Below are positions 18,166-26,364 of a stretch of DNA of 48,978 nucleotides, piece by piece (the first letter of the stretch is position 1; each line of letters opens with the position of its first letter). The notes under the pieces are model-generated. The model made no database searches and was not told the origin of the DNA. It was given only the letters and a program-made list of their open reading frames with translations. This stretch comes from Dehalococcoidia bacterium (GTDB taxonomy: Bacteria; Chloroflexota; Dehalococcoidia; UBA2247; RBG-13-53-26): assembly GCA_030372995.1 (NCBI GenBank), contig JAUCPZ010000169.1:1-48978 (forward strand). The letters run 5' to 3'. The position numbers were made by a program, and so were the translations under genes.

Positions 18166-18639
18166 ATGTCCGCCATTGACAGTGAGAGAACCGTACCATC
18201 TCCCCGCGAGACATCCACGTCCACCGCTGCGCCGCGGACGAGCCGTGCGCCAGACCAGACCACCTTCAACCGGATCATGAGAGCACTGCTGATCGTCAGC
18301 GGCACTGCTTCCCTGGCCGCGGGGATTATGGGTGTCTTCGTGCCGATCCTGCCCACCACTCCCTTCCTGCTGCTTTCTGCCGCCTGCTACATGCGCAGTT
18401 CCAGGAGGTTCTACATCTGGCTGATAGGCAACAGGTTCTTCGGAGAATACGTCAGGAATTACATTGAAAGGAGAGGCATCCCGCTCAGGGTCAAGGCATA
18501 TTCACTTGCACTCCTGTGGGTCACCATAGGTTGCTCGGCCGCCTTCGCCACAGACACCCTCTGGGTCAGGATCGTCCTGATCGTCATCGCCCTCGGCGTG
18601 ACCATCCATGTCCTCTCTTTGCAGACCCTGAGACGATAG
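18166..18639 (+). CDS. DUF454 (YbaN-like) inner-membrane protein
   Basis: A 157-residue membrane protein. The conserved core starts near residue 38 with RALLIVSGTASLAAGIMGVF and the family motif FVPILPTTPFLLLSAACYMR, followed by RFYIWLIGNRFFGEYVRNY; two further helices follow at the C-terminus. DUF454 has no firmly known function. The first 37 residues are Ser/Thr/Arg/Pro-rich and are longer than in most members; ATG 18278 would give the bare core, but the promoter just upstream of 18166 supports the longer form through leaderless initiation. An upstream ATG at 18115 is also in frame but overlaps the promoter. Confidence 0.85.
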   Translation: MSAIDSERTVPSPRETSTSTAAPRTSRAPDQTTFNRIMRALLIVSGTASLAAGIMGVFVPILPTTPFLLLSAACYMRSSRRFYIWLIGNRFFGEYVRNYIERRGIPLRVKAYSLALLWVTIGCSAAFATDTLWVRIVLIVIALGVTIHVLSLQTLRR

Positions 18640-18645
18640 CACCGC

Positions 18646-18660
18646 GCCGGGAAGCCCGGC
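18646..18660. terminator. Short GC hairpin after the DUF454 gene
   Basis: GCCGGG (18646-18651) pairs with CCCGGC (18655-18660) around a 3-nt loop, starting 7 nt after the DUF454 stop. It can be seen from either strand. No T-run follows, so termination is uncertain. Confidence 0.3.
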
Positions 18661-18902
18661 CGCGACACTTCCGACGGGCCTCACTCTCGGCCGCTCGAGT
18701 GGCGCGAATGCAAGCCTACCCTCTCCCTCCTTCGCCGACCGCTGCTGCCTGCGCACCCCCAGTTGTTACATTTTGGCGGCATTCTGAGACATGCCTGTGA
18801 GGTTGTTAGTCTAGAATGGTCGCCACGTGGAGCTTCCACTGGCCTGCCAGGGCCAAGTCGGATCGAGGTTTAGGGACAGGGATGCAGTAGGGGGTACCGA
18901 CA

Positions 18903-19043
18903 ATGATGTACGTGAAGTGCGATTCGTGTGATGGGAAAGGATATCTGGGAGGCAAGACCTGCCCGAAATGCCAGGGTCTCGGGAAAGTCAGCGCGATACC
19001 CAGGCCCATCACGGTCAAGTCCAAGAAGGGGAAGCGCAAGTAG
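18903..19043 (+). CDS. 46-residue zinc-finger microprotein (CxxCxGxG type)
   Basis: A very small protein with one pair of DnaJ-type zinc motifs: KCDSCDGKGY and TCPKCQGLGKV, then a basic tail (ITVKSKKGKRK). In DnaJ such pairs bind one zinc ion; here a single zinc unit seems to form the entire protein. Two ATG codons stand in tandem (18903 and 18906) after an AGGGGG ribosome site. It is followed 46 nt later by a small HNH-like protein gene on the same strand, so they may be co-transcribed. Function is unknown; binding to nucleic acid or to a partner protein through the basic tail is possible. Confidence 0.7.
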   Translation: MMYVKCDSCDGKGYLGGKTCPKCQGLGKVSAIPRPITVKSKKGKRK

Positions 19044-19089
19044 CGACAATTTCCGCCTCAGCCCGAGCGAAAGGCAATGGAGGTGTGAC

Positions 19090-19422
19090 ATGAACTTCAA
19101 CTTCAGTGTCAGGAACGCTGCGTATATCAGACAGGGTCACCGCTGCGCCAAATGCGGAAAGCAATTGGATTGGACCGCTGAGGATGATCCCCAAAAAGAA
19201 GGCGCCTGGACGGCACACGCCCTGGACGAGGGCGGCGCCAACAGGGCCTTCAACTGCGTGCTTCTTTGCATCACTGAGCCTAACTGCCACCTGAACTACG
19301 CCCACGGGGGGACTCCTGACGGACTGGTGGTGCTCACTCAGTTTAATTTCCCCTACTGGGTGAACAAGGGCGGAAAGAAGCAAGCCTGGTACGAGATCGA
19401 GCTTCCGGTCGGACAGGCTTAG
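19090..19422 (+). CDS. Small HNH-like zinc-binding protein
   Basis: A 110-residue protein that looks like a minimal HNH-fold protein. CxxC is in GHRCAKCGKQLDW, followed by AHALDEGGANRAFNCVLLC and NCHLNYAH. The order CxxC, His, Asn, C, CH matches the HNH pattern in which the knuckle binds zinc and His-Asn-His form the metal site. Whether it cuts DNA is not certain, because the spacing (AHALDEGG in place of the usual HHI-PxxxGG) departs from the norm. Start ATG 19090 follows GGAGGT by 5 nt; a longer frame back to 18928 overlaps the zinc microprotein and lacks coding character. No methylase or phage gene is nearby. Confidence 0.7.
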   Translation: MNFNFSVRNAAYIRQGHRCAKCGKQLDWTAEDDPQKEGAWTAHALDEGGANRAFNCVLLCITEPNCHLNYAHGGTPDGLVVLTQFNFPYWVNKGGKKQAWYEIELPVGQA

Positions 19423-19470
19423 GCCACTCCTAACACCAGACGCGACACTAGGCGGTGACCTGTCAGTTCC

Positions 19471-20028
19471 TTAGGGCGACTGGATCGTCACTCTGGTCAT
19501 CACTACGTCCTGCGTTGGTTTGTTGGAGCCATCCACAGGAACGGCAGCGATGGCCCTAACGACGTCCGTACCTTCTACCACTTGGCCAAAGACAGCGTAC
19601 TTTCCATCAAGATGGTGCTGTGGCCCATCGCAGATATAGAACTGGGAAGACGCACTATTGGGGTCGGAGCTTCTGGCCATTCCAACGGCCCCGTCCACAT
19701 GACCCAAGCTCCTGTGGGTCTCCAGCCTGATGGTCTCACCTGACCCGCCTGTGCCATCTCCCAGAGGATCACCCGTCTGGATGACGAAGTCGTCAATCAC
19801 CCTGTGGAATATCAGCCCGTCATGGAAGCCGCTTTCGGCGAGCTTGATGAAGTTCGCCGTGGTGATGGGCACCTTGTCCTCATAGAGCTCAATTCTGATG
19901 GTTCCCATGCTGGTCTGTAAGACAGCGATACGGTTGGAGGCCTTACTATAACCGCATCCCATAGCTAGTAGCGATGCTGCAAGCAGAGTCCCCAACACTG
20001 TAGGCACCCGCAACCTTCTCTTCGCCAT
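19471..20028 (-). CDS. Cyclophilin-type peptidyl-prolyl isomerase, predicted lipoprotein
   Basis: A 185-residue cyclophilin that speeds cis/trans isomerisation at proline. Family landmarks are present: [38 protein letters not shown], and SASSQFYI in place of the common ASS-SQFFI block. The N-terminus has a basic stretch, a hydrophobic segment and a cysteine (LLAMGC), so it is probably a lipoprotein that folds exported proteins outside the membrane; the lipobox is slightly atypical (Met at -2). ATG 20028 has no Shine-Dalgarno site but lies 13 nt after a promoter -10, so the leader would be only a few bases long. Confidence 0.92.
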   Translation of the reverse strand: MAKRRLRVPTVLGTLLAASLLAMGCGYSKASNRIAVLQTSMGTIRIELYEDKVPITTANFIKLAESGFHDGLIFHRVIDDFVIQTGDPLGDGTGGSGETIRLETHRSLGHVDGAVGMARSSDPNSASSQFYICDGPQHHLDGKYAVFGQVVEGTDVVRAIAAVPVDGSNKPTQDVVMTRVTIQSP

Positions 20029-20040
20029 TGGCCGTAACGA

Positions 20041-20070
20041 ATCATAGTCTGGTACGCTGCAGCCGGTCAA
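20041..20070 (-). promoter_or_regulatory. Promoter of the cyclophilin gene
   Basis: On the minus strand TTGACC (20070-20065) and TATGAT (20046-20041) are 18 nt apart. The cyclophilin ATG at 20028 is 13 nt from the -10, implying a very short leader. It stands back to back with the rightward promoter at 20084-20113. Confidence 0.6.
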
Positions 20071-20083
20071 ACCCTAGTCGTGG

Positions 20084-20113
20084 TTAGTGTCAGAAAGCGC
20101 GCCGTGATATAAT
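20084..20113 (+). promoter_or_regulatory. Extended -10 promoter of the small basic protein gene
   Basis: A perfect TATAAT at 20108-20113 with the extended -10 TGA just before it; the -35 is a weak TTAGTG at 20084-20089 (18 nt spacer). The predicted start is near 20120, about 68 nt upstream of the GTG at 20188. Confidence 0.55.
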
Positions 20114-20187
20114 ACTTGCGTTCTGGCGATTGTTCCGAGCAGGCCCCCCAAGGGGCTGACATCAGCACGAGAAAGGGAAACCGCGAA

Positions 20188-20352
20188 GTGTCAAGCATAA
20201 CTCAACTGAAGGGCGTCAAGAGAACCCGCGGCAAGCACAACAAGAAGGGCAGAAGGGGAGGCTCCCGCCCTCAGCTCCACCCTGATCCGCCGTTCATCAA
20301 GCCACTGGCGAAACGCGCCGAAAAACCCAAGACCGAAGAGAAGTCTCAGTAG
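20188..20352 (+). CDS. 54-residue highly basic protein
   Basis: A small Lys/Arg-rich protein (LKGVKRTRGKHNKKGRRGG, then a Pro/Lys/Glu tail). I do not recognise it. Its reality is supported by the TATAAT promoter upstream and by a GAAAGGGA stretch before GTG 20188; the frame remains open further upstream to 20116 but that part covers the promoter region. The composition is that of a protein binding RNA, DNA or the ribosome, which is inference from charge only. It diverges from the cyclophilin gene. Confidence 0.5.
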   Translation: MSSITQLKGVKRTRGKHNKKGRRGGSRPQLHPDPPFIKPLAKRAEKPKTEEKSQ

Positions 20353-20429
20353 GCTACTGTTTGCGGCACACCAGGTGACTGTCCCAACAGTGCCCATCAG
20401 CCTTCCCCCTGAGAAGAGGCCTCCACCCA

Positions 20430-21374
20430 TCAGATCAGTCCCTCCAGCGTCGGCTTGAAATGCACTCCCGCCAGGTCTGCCTCGGGCACCAGGTCCTGGG
20501 TCCAGCCCTCAAGATCAAGCTCGTCCAGGAAATCCATCACGCGTTCGTACTCATCTTCGTTGACCCTGCGGTTTATCTCCGGGTATTGGCCCGCCTCGAA
20601 GTACGGCTGGTACTGGAACATGAGGCTGACCAGCGCCTGAGGCGTGTTCTCGCTCATCCACGCGAGCGCCTTAATGGTCTCCTCGGCGTAACCCGGCAGG
20701 ACCAGGTGCCGCACGACCAATCCCTCTTTGAGAAGGCGCCCTTGCCAGACAACACTCTTCTGCTCGTACATCTTGCGGAGAGCAAGCTTGTTGACCGCGG
20801 GGTAGTCCGGCGCTTTGGAGTACCGCTCCGCCAGAGACGGGGTAACGTACCGCATGTCCGCCAGGTAGATGTCCACCACATCACCCAGCACCTTCACGGT
20901 CTCCACGGTCTCATAGCCTGAGGTGTTATACACGATGGGAAGAGCGAGGCCATTGCGAAAGGCTCTGGCCAATCCATCCAGCACCCAGGGAAGGAAATGG
21001 GTGGCGGTGACCAGATTGATGTTCTCGGCACCCCTTTCCTGCAGTCTCACCATGATGCGCGCCAGATCATCGGGGCTCACCTTGGTCCCCTCGAGAGTAT
21101 GAGAGAAACGATGGTTCTGGCAATAGACGCACCTGAGATTGCAGCCCGAGAAGAAGATGGTGCCGCTGCCCTGCTTGCCGCTGATTCCCGGTTCCTCTCC
21201 CTGGTGCAGAAAGGCGGTGTACACCACTGCCTCGAGGCCACCCCCGCAGTATCCGGTCTCCCCCGCCGTCCGATTGACCTCGCACCTCCGCGGGCACAGG
21301 TGGCAGATCTGGAGCTGCCGGTAGAGCAGCGCCAGTCTCTCTTCAATCAGAGCGGCCTTATCAATTGGGTCCAT
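20430..21374 (-). CDS. Radical-SAM protein, PflX-like (pyruvate formate-lyase-activating-enzyme relative)
   Basis: A 314-residue radical-SAM enzyme. The cluster motif CxxxCxxC is C78/C82/C85 (SGCNLRCVYCQNH), and there is an additional N-terminal cysteine set (CHLCPRRC, then GYCGGG) as in the PflX group (COG1313). These proteins split S-adenosylmethionine to make a radical, but the target of PflX proteins is not known. No glycyl-radical enzyme gene is in the window, so activation of such an enzyme is not supported by context. Start ATG 21374 follows GAGGAAG. Confidence 0.9.
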   Translation of the reverse strand: MDPIDKAALIEERLALLYRQLQICHLCPRRCEVNRTAGETGYCGGGLEAVVYTAFLHQGEEPGISGKQGSGTIFFSGCNLRCVYCQNHRFSHTLEGTKVSPDDLARIMVRLQERGAENINLVTATHFLPWVLDGLARAFRNGLALPIVYNTSGYETVETVKVLGDVVDIYLADMRYVTPSLAERYSKAPDYPAVNKLALRKMYEQKSVVWQGRLLKEGLVVRHLVLPGYAEETIKALAWMSENTPQALVSLMFQYQPYFEAGQYPEINRRVNEDEYERVMDFLDELDLEGWTQDLVPEADLAGVHFKPTLEGLI

Positions 21375-21552
21375 GCTTCCTCTTCAACTCGCATCAGGCC
21401 GCGGGCGGAGCAAGGGATCTGGTGAGACTTAAGCCCTCATAGTGTGCGGATTCCATCATTCTTGCGCACCAAAGAGGCAACGACCGTCCCCGAAAGCACC
21501 TCAACACCCCGCGGCACCTACTTTCACTACTCAGACCGTGGTTTGACCACTC

Positions 21553-22599
21553 CTAGCCTCTCAACCGGCACCCGACTCCCTCTATCCGCAGGTGGCGGCC
21601 GTCAATGGTGGTTCTGGCTCTCAGTACCTTCTCCACCAGCCAGAGATTGGTTTCAACATGCTCGTTCACGGAGGGTATGACATACTCGCTCACGCCGTCG
21701 GCAATGGCGCAGAACGGGATCAACTGATCCGCCAGATGCCGATCAACAGTTGCCCCCGTCTCCAGGTCTTCGAGTATGCTCTCGGCCACATACCGGCCGA
21801 TCTCCTCTGATCTTCTGCCCAGCTTCCCGGCCCTGTCGGCCCCGAAGACCGCCCCACTGGTAGTCTGCGCCCAGACCGTCAAGTCCGCTCCCTTCTGGCC
21901 AGCCGCACTCTCGTAGACGGCGTCTATTTCGGCTTCGTACCCAGCTTCCTCCAGTCTCGCCGCGCACTCATCTGCCATCCGATCGCTCACTTCCTGCTCA
22001 GCCAGGTGCGACGATAGAGCGACGCCTCTGATACTGACTACCCTCCCTTGCTCGGTCAGGACCAGGGACTTCAGCCCGGATCTCGCGGGCCCCACGCTGA
22101 GCTCGAGGACACCCTGCCCTTCAGGCACATAGCCCGGCCGCCTGACCACGACTTCCGCGTCTAAGCCCATGCGCCTGAGCAGCGGCACAAGTACATTCTG
22201 CAGATAATGGGCCGACGGTGCAAAATCCTGAAAGAGACCTCCCCTGAGAGTGAAGGCCGACGGCCGGTCCGCAAAGGACCCGACCAGCAGCAGGCTCATG
22301 GCCAGCATGGTCGTGGATCCCGCGGTGCCGATGTCCCATTCGTAAGCACCACCCTTTATGCGCCGGCCAGGCCTGTACACTATCTCGCTCGACCCCACCT
22401 CCGCCCCTTCCACCTCCCCACCGCACAGCTCGGCACACGCCGCCACCACCTGCTGATGCTGCGGCCGCAAACCTCGCCTGTCCCTCTTCGCTCTGATGTT
22501 GGTCAGCCGCACCTCCTGGCCCAGGATGGTGCACAGCGACACCGCCACGCGCACAATGGTGCCGGAGCCTGACTTCGCTCCGCCGTCTATTTCGATCAT
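21553..22599 (-). CDS. rtcA: RNA 3'-terminal phosphate cyclase
   Basis: RtcA uses ATP to turn an RNA 3'-phosphate into a 2',3'-cyclic phosphate. The protein has 348 residues, the usual length. It starts IEIDGGAKSGSGTIVRVAVSL, the family opening; the glycine motif RGGLFQDFAPSAHYLQNVL lies in the middle; and the adenylylated histidine is His288 in TVDRHLADQLIPF. The start is ATG 22599, because the conserved N-terminus begins there; the frame runs further upstream into the divergent gene but that is not coding. No RtcR regulator or sigma54 promoter is visible. It diverges from a metallo-beta-lactamase gene only 43 nt away. Archease and RtcB, which act on the same kind of RNA ends, lie 21 kb to the right. 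Confidence 0.95.
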   Translation of the reverse strand: MIEIDGGAKSGSGTIVRVAVSLCTILGQEVRLTNIRAKRDRRGLRPQHQQVVAACAELCGGEVEGAEVGSSEIVYRPGRRIKGGAYEWDIGTAGSTTMLAMSLLLVGSFADRPSAFTLRGGLFQDFAPSAHYLQNVLVPLLRRMGLDAEVVVRRPGYVPEGQGVLELSVGPARSGLKSLVLTEQGRVVSIRGVALSSHLAEQEVSDRMADECAARLEEAGYEAEIDAVYESAAGQKGADLTVWAQTTSGAVFGADRAGKLGRRSEEIGRYVAESILEDLETGATVDRHLADQLIPFCAIADGVSEYVIPSVNEHVETNLWLVEKVLRARTTIDGRHLRIEGVGCRLRG

Positions 22600-22603
22600 G
22601 CTA

Positions 22604-22633
22604 TTGCCAACCAGCCAAGCGCTAATGAATAAT
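22604..22633 (+). promoter_or_regulatory. Promoter giving a probable leaderless transcript (metallo-beta-lactamase gene)
   Basis: TTGCCA at 22604-22609 and AATAAT at 22628-22633 are 18 nt apart, each one base from consensus. The ATG at 22643 starts 10 nt after the -10 and has no Shine-Dalgarno site. The AT-rich stretch also contains TATTAT with a TGC extension on the other strand, which could serve rtcA, so the two divergent promoters may share DNA. Confidence 0.5.
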
Positions 22634-22642
22634 AGCAGAACC

Positions 22643-23437
22643 ATGGAGAACGAGGTTAAGCCGCCTGAGCATACCATCACCTTCCTCGGCACGGCCGGCG
22701 CGCGGGTCATGGTGGCCAGCCAGATACTGGCTTCTGGAGGAATATGGTTCAACCTCGGGGGCACCGAGATATTGCTCGATCCCGCTCCGGGCACCCTCGT
22801 CAGGGCGTGCAAGTGCAGACTCCAGGCCGCCAGGCTAAAGGCCATCATGCTTTCACACAAGCACCTCGATCACTCCTCCGATGTCAATGTGATGATTGAG
22901 GCTATGGCCGGCGGCGGCTTTCGCCGCCGCGGAGTGCTTCTCGCGCCCAGCGACGCCTTGAACGACGACCCCGTCGTATTGCACTACGTCCGCCCCTTCC
23001 TGGAGCGCATCGAGGTGCTGAAGGAGGGCGGCGAATACCAGATTGACAACGTCTCCATCCGGACTCCCGTAAGGCACGTTCACCCGGTGGAGACATACGG
23101 CATGATCCTGCGAACCGACCAATACTCCATTTCGTGCATCGTGGATACACGCTACTTCGACGACCTGTGCCGGCATTACCAGGCCGACCTCCTGATCATC
23201 AACGTCATGCGCTTGGAGCCGACCGCGCCGTTGGACCATCTCTCCGTGCCGGACGCCGCCCGGATCATCAAGAGCCTGAAACCCAAAGCGGTGCTGCTCA
23301 ACCACTTCGGCATGAGCATGTGGCGGGCGAAGCCCTGGACAGTAGCCCAGCGTCTGGCAGAAGAAACCGGAGTCAGTGTGACCGCCGCGAGCGACGGGCT
23401 GAGGTTCGACCTGACGAGTCTCGGAAGAGGGCAGTAG
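22643..23437 (+). CDS. Metallo-beta-lactamase-fold hydrolase
   Basis: A 264-residue protein with the metal motif HKHLDH (His72, His74, Asp76, His77) and downstream histidines in RHVHPVETYG and LNHFGMSM. The opening ITFLGTAGARVMVASQILASGG resembles RNase Z/phosphodiesterase-type members of the fold, but the typical RNase Z exosite is not present, so substrate is open. ATG 22625 in frame is another possible start. The next gene, an eIF2B-like protein, begins 2 nt after its stop, so they form an operon. The divergent neighbour is rtcA, which hints at an RNA role; that is inference. Confidence 0.85.
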   Translation: MENEVKPPEHTITFLGTAGARVMVASQILASGGIWFNLGGTEILLDPAPGTLVRACKCRLQAARLKAIMLSHKHLDHSSDVNVMIEAMAGGGFRRRGVLLAPSDALNDDPVVLHYVRPFLERIEVLKEGGEYQIDNVSIRTPVRHVHPVETYGMILRTDQYSISCIVDTRYFDDLCRHYQADLLIINVMRLEPTAPLDHLSVPDAARIIKSLKPKAVLLNHFGMSMWRAKPWTVAQRLAEETGVSVTAASDGLRFDLTSLGRGQ

Positions 23438-23439
23438 TC

Positions 23440-24339
23440 TTGGACTTCGACCCGGAAGTCGCTCAGATAGTGGAGGAAATCCGCCAGGACAGGGACCATA
23501 GCGCGAGTTGGTTGTCGCTCCGCGCCATCGGCGCATTGAGGCTGGCCGCCGGCAAGAGCAGCGCCCGCACAACTGCGGACTTCCTGAAGGAGATGAGAGA
23601 GGTGGCGAAGGAGCTGGCAGATGCCAGGCCACCCATGGCGCCCATAGGTAATGTGGTCGCCCAGTGGTTCTATGAGGTTTCTCAGACTCCTGAGGTCGAG
23701 AAGGAGCTGGATTCTCTGCGCGCCTTCGCCATCCTGAGAGGAGAACAGATCATCAAGGCCCGCAGGGGTGCCCTCAACAGGGTCGCCGAGCACGGATCAC
23801 AACTGGTTGAAGATGACGATATCCTGATCAGTTGCAGTGACAGCGCCACGGTGGTCCAGAGTCTCACGATAGCCAGATTGGCCGGCAGGCAATTCGGCGT
23901 ATATGTGGCAGAATCCCGGACTGCCGACGGCAAAGCCTACGGGGAGGCCATGGCGGAGAAGATGAAGGCCCAGGGTATTGCGGCGAAGGTCATCCCTGAC
24001 AGCCTCCAGTCGATAGCCGAACACGCGGCAAGGTCAAACAAGGCGCTGGTCGGCGCGGACAGCATCCTGGACAATGGTTCCCTCATCAACGGAAGCCCGA
24101 CTCTGACCTTGGCGCAAGCTGCGAACAAGGAGAAGATACCGTTCTACGTCGTGTGCGAGACCACCAAGTTCAGCGCCCTGCGGCTCGTGGGACGACACCT
24201 CTGGCTCGAAGAGGGTTTTGAGGTGATACCGCCGGAACTCATTACCCGCATCGTCACTGAAGAAGGCATCATCAAGGTCGATCAGGCCATAGCCAGGGCA
24301 AAACACATGGCCCGGTACCTCCAGGCGCTTTGGGAGTAA
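23440..24339 (+). CDS. eIF2B alpha/beta/delta-like (ribose-1,5-bisphosphate isomerase / MtnA-related) protein
   Basis: A 299-residue member of the IF-2B family (PF01008). The diagnostic stretches are GADSILDNGSLINGSPTLTL and FYVVCETTKF, with an N-terminal helical part. Bacterial and archaeal members include ribose-1,5-bisphosphate isomerase and methylthioribose-1-phosphate isomerase; others have no known role. I see no AMP phosphorylase, RuBisCO or methionine-salvage gene nearby, so a specific sugar substrate is not supported. The start is TTG 23440, 2 nt after the stop of the metallo-beta-lactamase gene, with GAAGAGG about 11 nt upstream. Confidence 0.85.
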   Translation: MDFDPEVAQIVEEIRQDRDHSASWLSLRAIGALRLAAGKSSARTTADFLKEMREVAKELADARPPMAPIGNVVAQWFYEVSQTPEVEKELDSLRAFAILRGEQIIKARRGALNRVAEHGSQLVEDDDILISCSDSATVVQSLTIARLAGRQFGVYVAESRTADGKAYGEAMAEKMKAQGIAAKVIPDSLQSIAEHAARSNKALVGADSILDNGSLINGSPTLTLAQAANKEKIPFYVVCETTKFSALRLVGRHLWLEEGFEVIPPELITRIVTEEGIIKVDQAIARAKHMARYLQALWE

Positions 24340-24396
24340 CCCCCATCCGCAAAGGGCATCCCCCCAGCCTGCCCCTGCCGGCGGAGCATCCCGCCT

Positions 24397-25248
24397 CTAG
24401 GTCACGACCTGCAGGACTCTTTCGATACCGGCAAAGTCTCTGAGCAGATCGATCTTCCCTTGGCGGAAATGCTTCCTTGCCAGAGACGTTGCTTCGTCCG
24501 CCTGACCGAGCCCGATCTCCAGCATTACAGCGCCATGCGGCAAGAGGCGGCTGGGTGCATCGGCCAGCAGTCGTCTCACCTTGTCCAGGCCGTCGGCGCC
24601 GCCAGACAGCGCCGCAACCGGCTCGAAATCCCTTATCTCCGGCATCAGTTGTGGAATATCGGCGTCCTTCACGTACGGGAGATTGGCCACGATCAGGTCC
24701 ACGGGGCATGGGAGCGGGCCCAGCAGGTCACCGACCAGCAGCTCCACCCTGTGCCCGACCCCGTGTCGGTCGCAGTTGAGGCGGGCAACATCGATGGCTT
24801 CAGGCGAAGCGTCAATAGCATAAATGTGCGCCCCCGGTAGATGAAGAGCCAGGGCAATGGCGACGGCACCGCTCCCCGTCCCCACATCCCCCACCAGGCG
24901 AGGCGGCTCCTGCGGGAGCCGCCTCAAGAAATCCAGAGCGGTCTCCACCAGCAGTTCGGTCTCCGGCCTGGGGATGAGCACCCGGGGATCAACGTGAAGT
25001 TCTATCCCGTAGAACTCGTGCCGGCCCAGAATATAGGCCGCAGGCTCGCGCCTGACTCGCCGCTCGATAAGAGCGCGGAAGTGGTTCTCGGCACCGGAAG
25101 GGAGAGACTCGCCCAGTCTGGCGTACAGCTCTGCCCTGTGAATGCCCAGCGCGTGCATCAGCAGGAGTTCGGCTTCTATGCGGGCATCGGGGATGTTGTG
25201 GGCGGATATCCGGGCTTCAGCCTGGCGCAGCGCTTCTCTCAGGATCAC
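24397..25248 (-). CDS. prmC: Release factor glutamine methyltransferase
   Basis: PrmC methylates the glutamine of the GGQ motif in release factors, here RF1 encoded just upstream. The protein has 283 residues: an N-terminal helical domain (REALRQAEARISAHNIPDAR, AAYILGRHEFYG) and a methyltransferase domain with VGDVGTGSGAVAIALAL. The catalytic motif reads NLPY (VANLPYVKD) where E. coli has NPPY; the variant occurs in other PrmC proteins. The GTG start overlaps the prfA stop by 4 nt (GTGA), so the enzyme is translated together with its substrate. Confidence 0.95.
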   Translation of the reverse strand: MILREALRQAEARISAHNIPDARIEAELLLMHALGIHRAELYARLGESLPSGAENHFRALIERRVRREPAAYILGRHEFYGIELHVDPRVLIPRPETELLVETALDFLRRLPQEPPRLVGDVGTGSGAVAIALALHLPGAHIYAIDASPEAIDVARLNCDRHGVGHRVELLVGDLLGPLPCPVDLIVANLPYVKDADIPQLMPEIRDFEPVAALSGGADGLDKVRRLLADAPSRLLPHGAVMLEIGLGQADEATSLARKHFRQGKIDLLRDFAGIERVLQVVT

Positions 25249-26309
25249 GCAATGGCTTCCTCTAGTTGCCGGGCCCTCTCGTCGGCTGCCACGGCATCGA
25301 TGAGTTCGTCGAGGTCACCCTCAAGCACCAGACCCAGCTTGTGCAAGGTCAATCCCACGCGGTGGTCGGTGACACGGTTCTGGGGGAAATTGTAGGTGCG
25401 GATCTTCTCCGCCCTCTCGGCAGAGCCGACCTGGGAGCGCCGCTCCTTGGTGAGTTCCTCCTGCTTCTTGCGCTCTTCATGGTCCCTGACGCGGGCGCGC
25501 AGCACCGCCATGGCCTTCTGGCGATTGCGCATCTGGAACCTCTCATCCTGGCAACTGGCCACGATTCCGGTTGGGATGTGCACGATGCGCACTGCCGTGG
25601 CCACCTTATTCACGTTCTGGCCGCCGGCGCTGCTGGCGTGATAGAACTCAACCTTGAGATCCTCGGGCTTCAGGTCGAAGTCCACTTCCTCCACTTCGGG
25701 CAGAACGATCACCGTAGCTGTAGAGGTATGAATGCGGCCGCTCGCCTCGGTCACCGGCACCCGCTGCACCCGGTGTACCCCGCGCTCGTGCTTCAAACGG
25801 CCATAGGCGTTCTTGCCCTTGACTTCAAAGATGATTTCCTTAAACCCGCCCCGCTCGCTCTGGCTGCTGTCGACAACTTCCGTCTTCCAGCCTTTGTTCT
25901 GGGCATAACGCTGGTACATCCGGAAGAGGTCACCGGCAAAGAGTGCCGCCTCTTCTCCACCGGTACCGGCGCGTATCTCCACGATGGCGTCCTTCTCGGC
26001 GGTGGGATCCTTGGGCAACAGGGAGAGCCTCAGCTCCTCCACCAACTGATCCCGGCGCTTTCTCAAGGACTCCGCTTCCTGCTCGGCCAGATCCTTCAGA
26101 TCCGGCTCCACATTATCCTCAAGAAGCTGCTCCGCGTCGGCCAGTTGCTTCACGACGGCCTTGTACTGGCGGTATTTCTCGACCACCGGCGCGATGCCAG
26201 CCTGCTCCTTTGAAAGAGTCTGCCACTGCCCTGTCCCGGAAGCCATGAGCTCGTTCAGCTCTTCGTAGCGCCGGTCAACTGCTTCAAGCTTTTCGAGAAA
26301 GTTGTCCAT
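25245..26309 (-). CDS. prfA: Peptide chain release factor 1
   Basis: RF1 ends translation at UAA and UAG. The 354-residue protein carries the GGQ motif (ASSAGGQNVNKV) and the PxT anticodon-like tripeptide as PVT (RVPVTEASGRIHTS), which marks it as RF1, not RF2. The N-terminal helical domain and C-terminal part are complete. Start ATG 26309 follows AGGT. It sits in the run pyrD-prfA-prmC on the minus strand and has its own promoter in the 55 nt gap after pyrD, so it can be expressed independently of pyrimidine synthesis. Confidence 0.97.
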   Translation of the reverse strand: MDNFLEKLEAVDRRYEELNELMASGTGQWQTLSKEQAGIAPVVEKYRQYKAVVKQLADAEQLLEDNVEPDLKDLAEQEAESLRKRRDQLVEELRLSLLPKDPTAEKDAIVEIRAGTGGEEAALFAGDLFRMYQRYAQNKGWKTEVVDSSQSERGGFKEIIFEVKGKNAYGRLKHERGVHRVQRVPVTEASGRIHTSTATVIVLPEVEEVDFDLKPEDLKVEFYHASSAGGQNVNKVATAVRIVHIPTGIVASCQDERFQMRNRQKAMAVLRARVRDHEERKKQEELTKERRSQVGSAERAEKIRTYNFPQNRVTDHRVGLTLHKLGLVLEGDLDELIDAVAADERARQLEEAIA

Positions 26310-26322
26310 GGCGTGTACCTAG

Positions 26323-26352
26323 ATTATAGCAAGTCGGCATTATGTCACCCAA
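26323..26352 (-). promoter_or_regulatory. Promoter of prfA-prmC
   Basis: On the minus strand a perfect TATAAT (26328-26323) with extended -10 TGC; the -35 is a weak TTGGGT (26352-26347), 18 nt spacer. The prfA ATG is 14 nt from the -10, so the leader is only about 7 nt. Confidence 0.6.
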
Positions 26353-26364
26353 GATGACGCCCCC

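Noticed and set aside
23134-23439. Upstream extension of the eIF2B-like frame
   Set aside because: It overlaps the metallo-beta-lactamase gene, which is coding in its own frame, and shows no eIF2B-family sequence.
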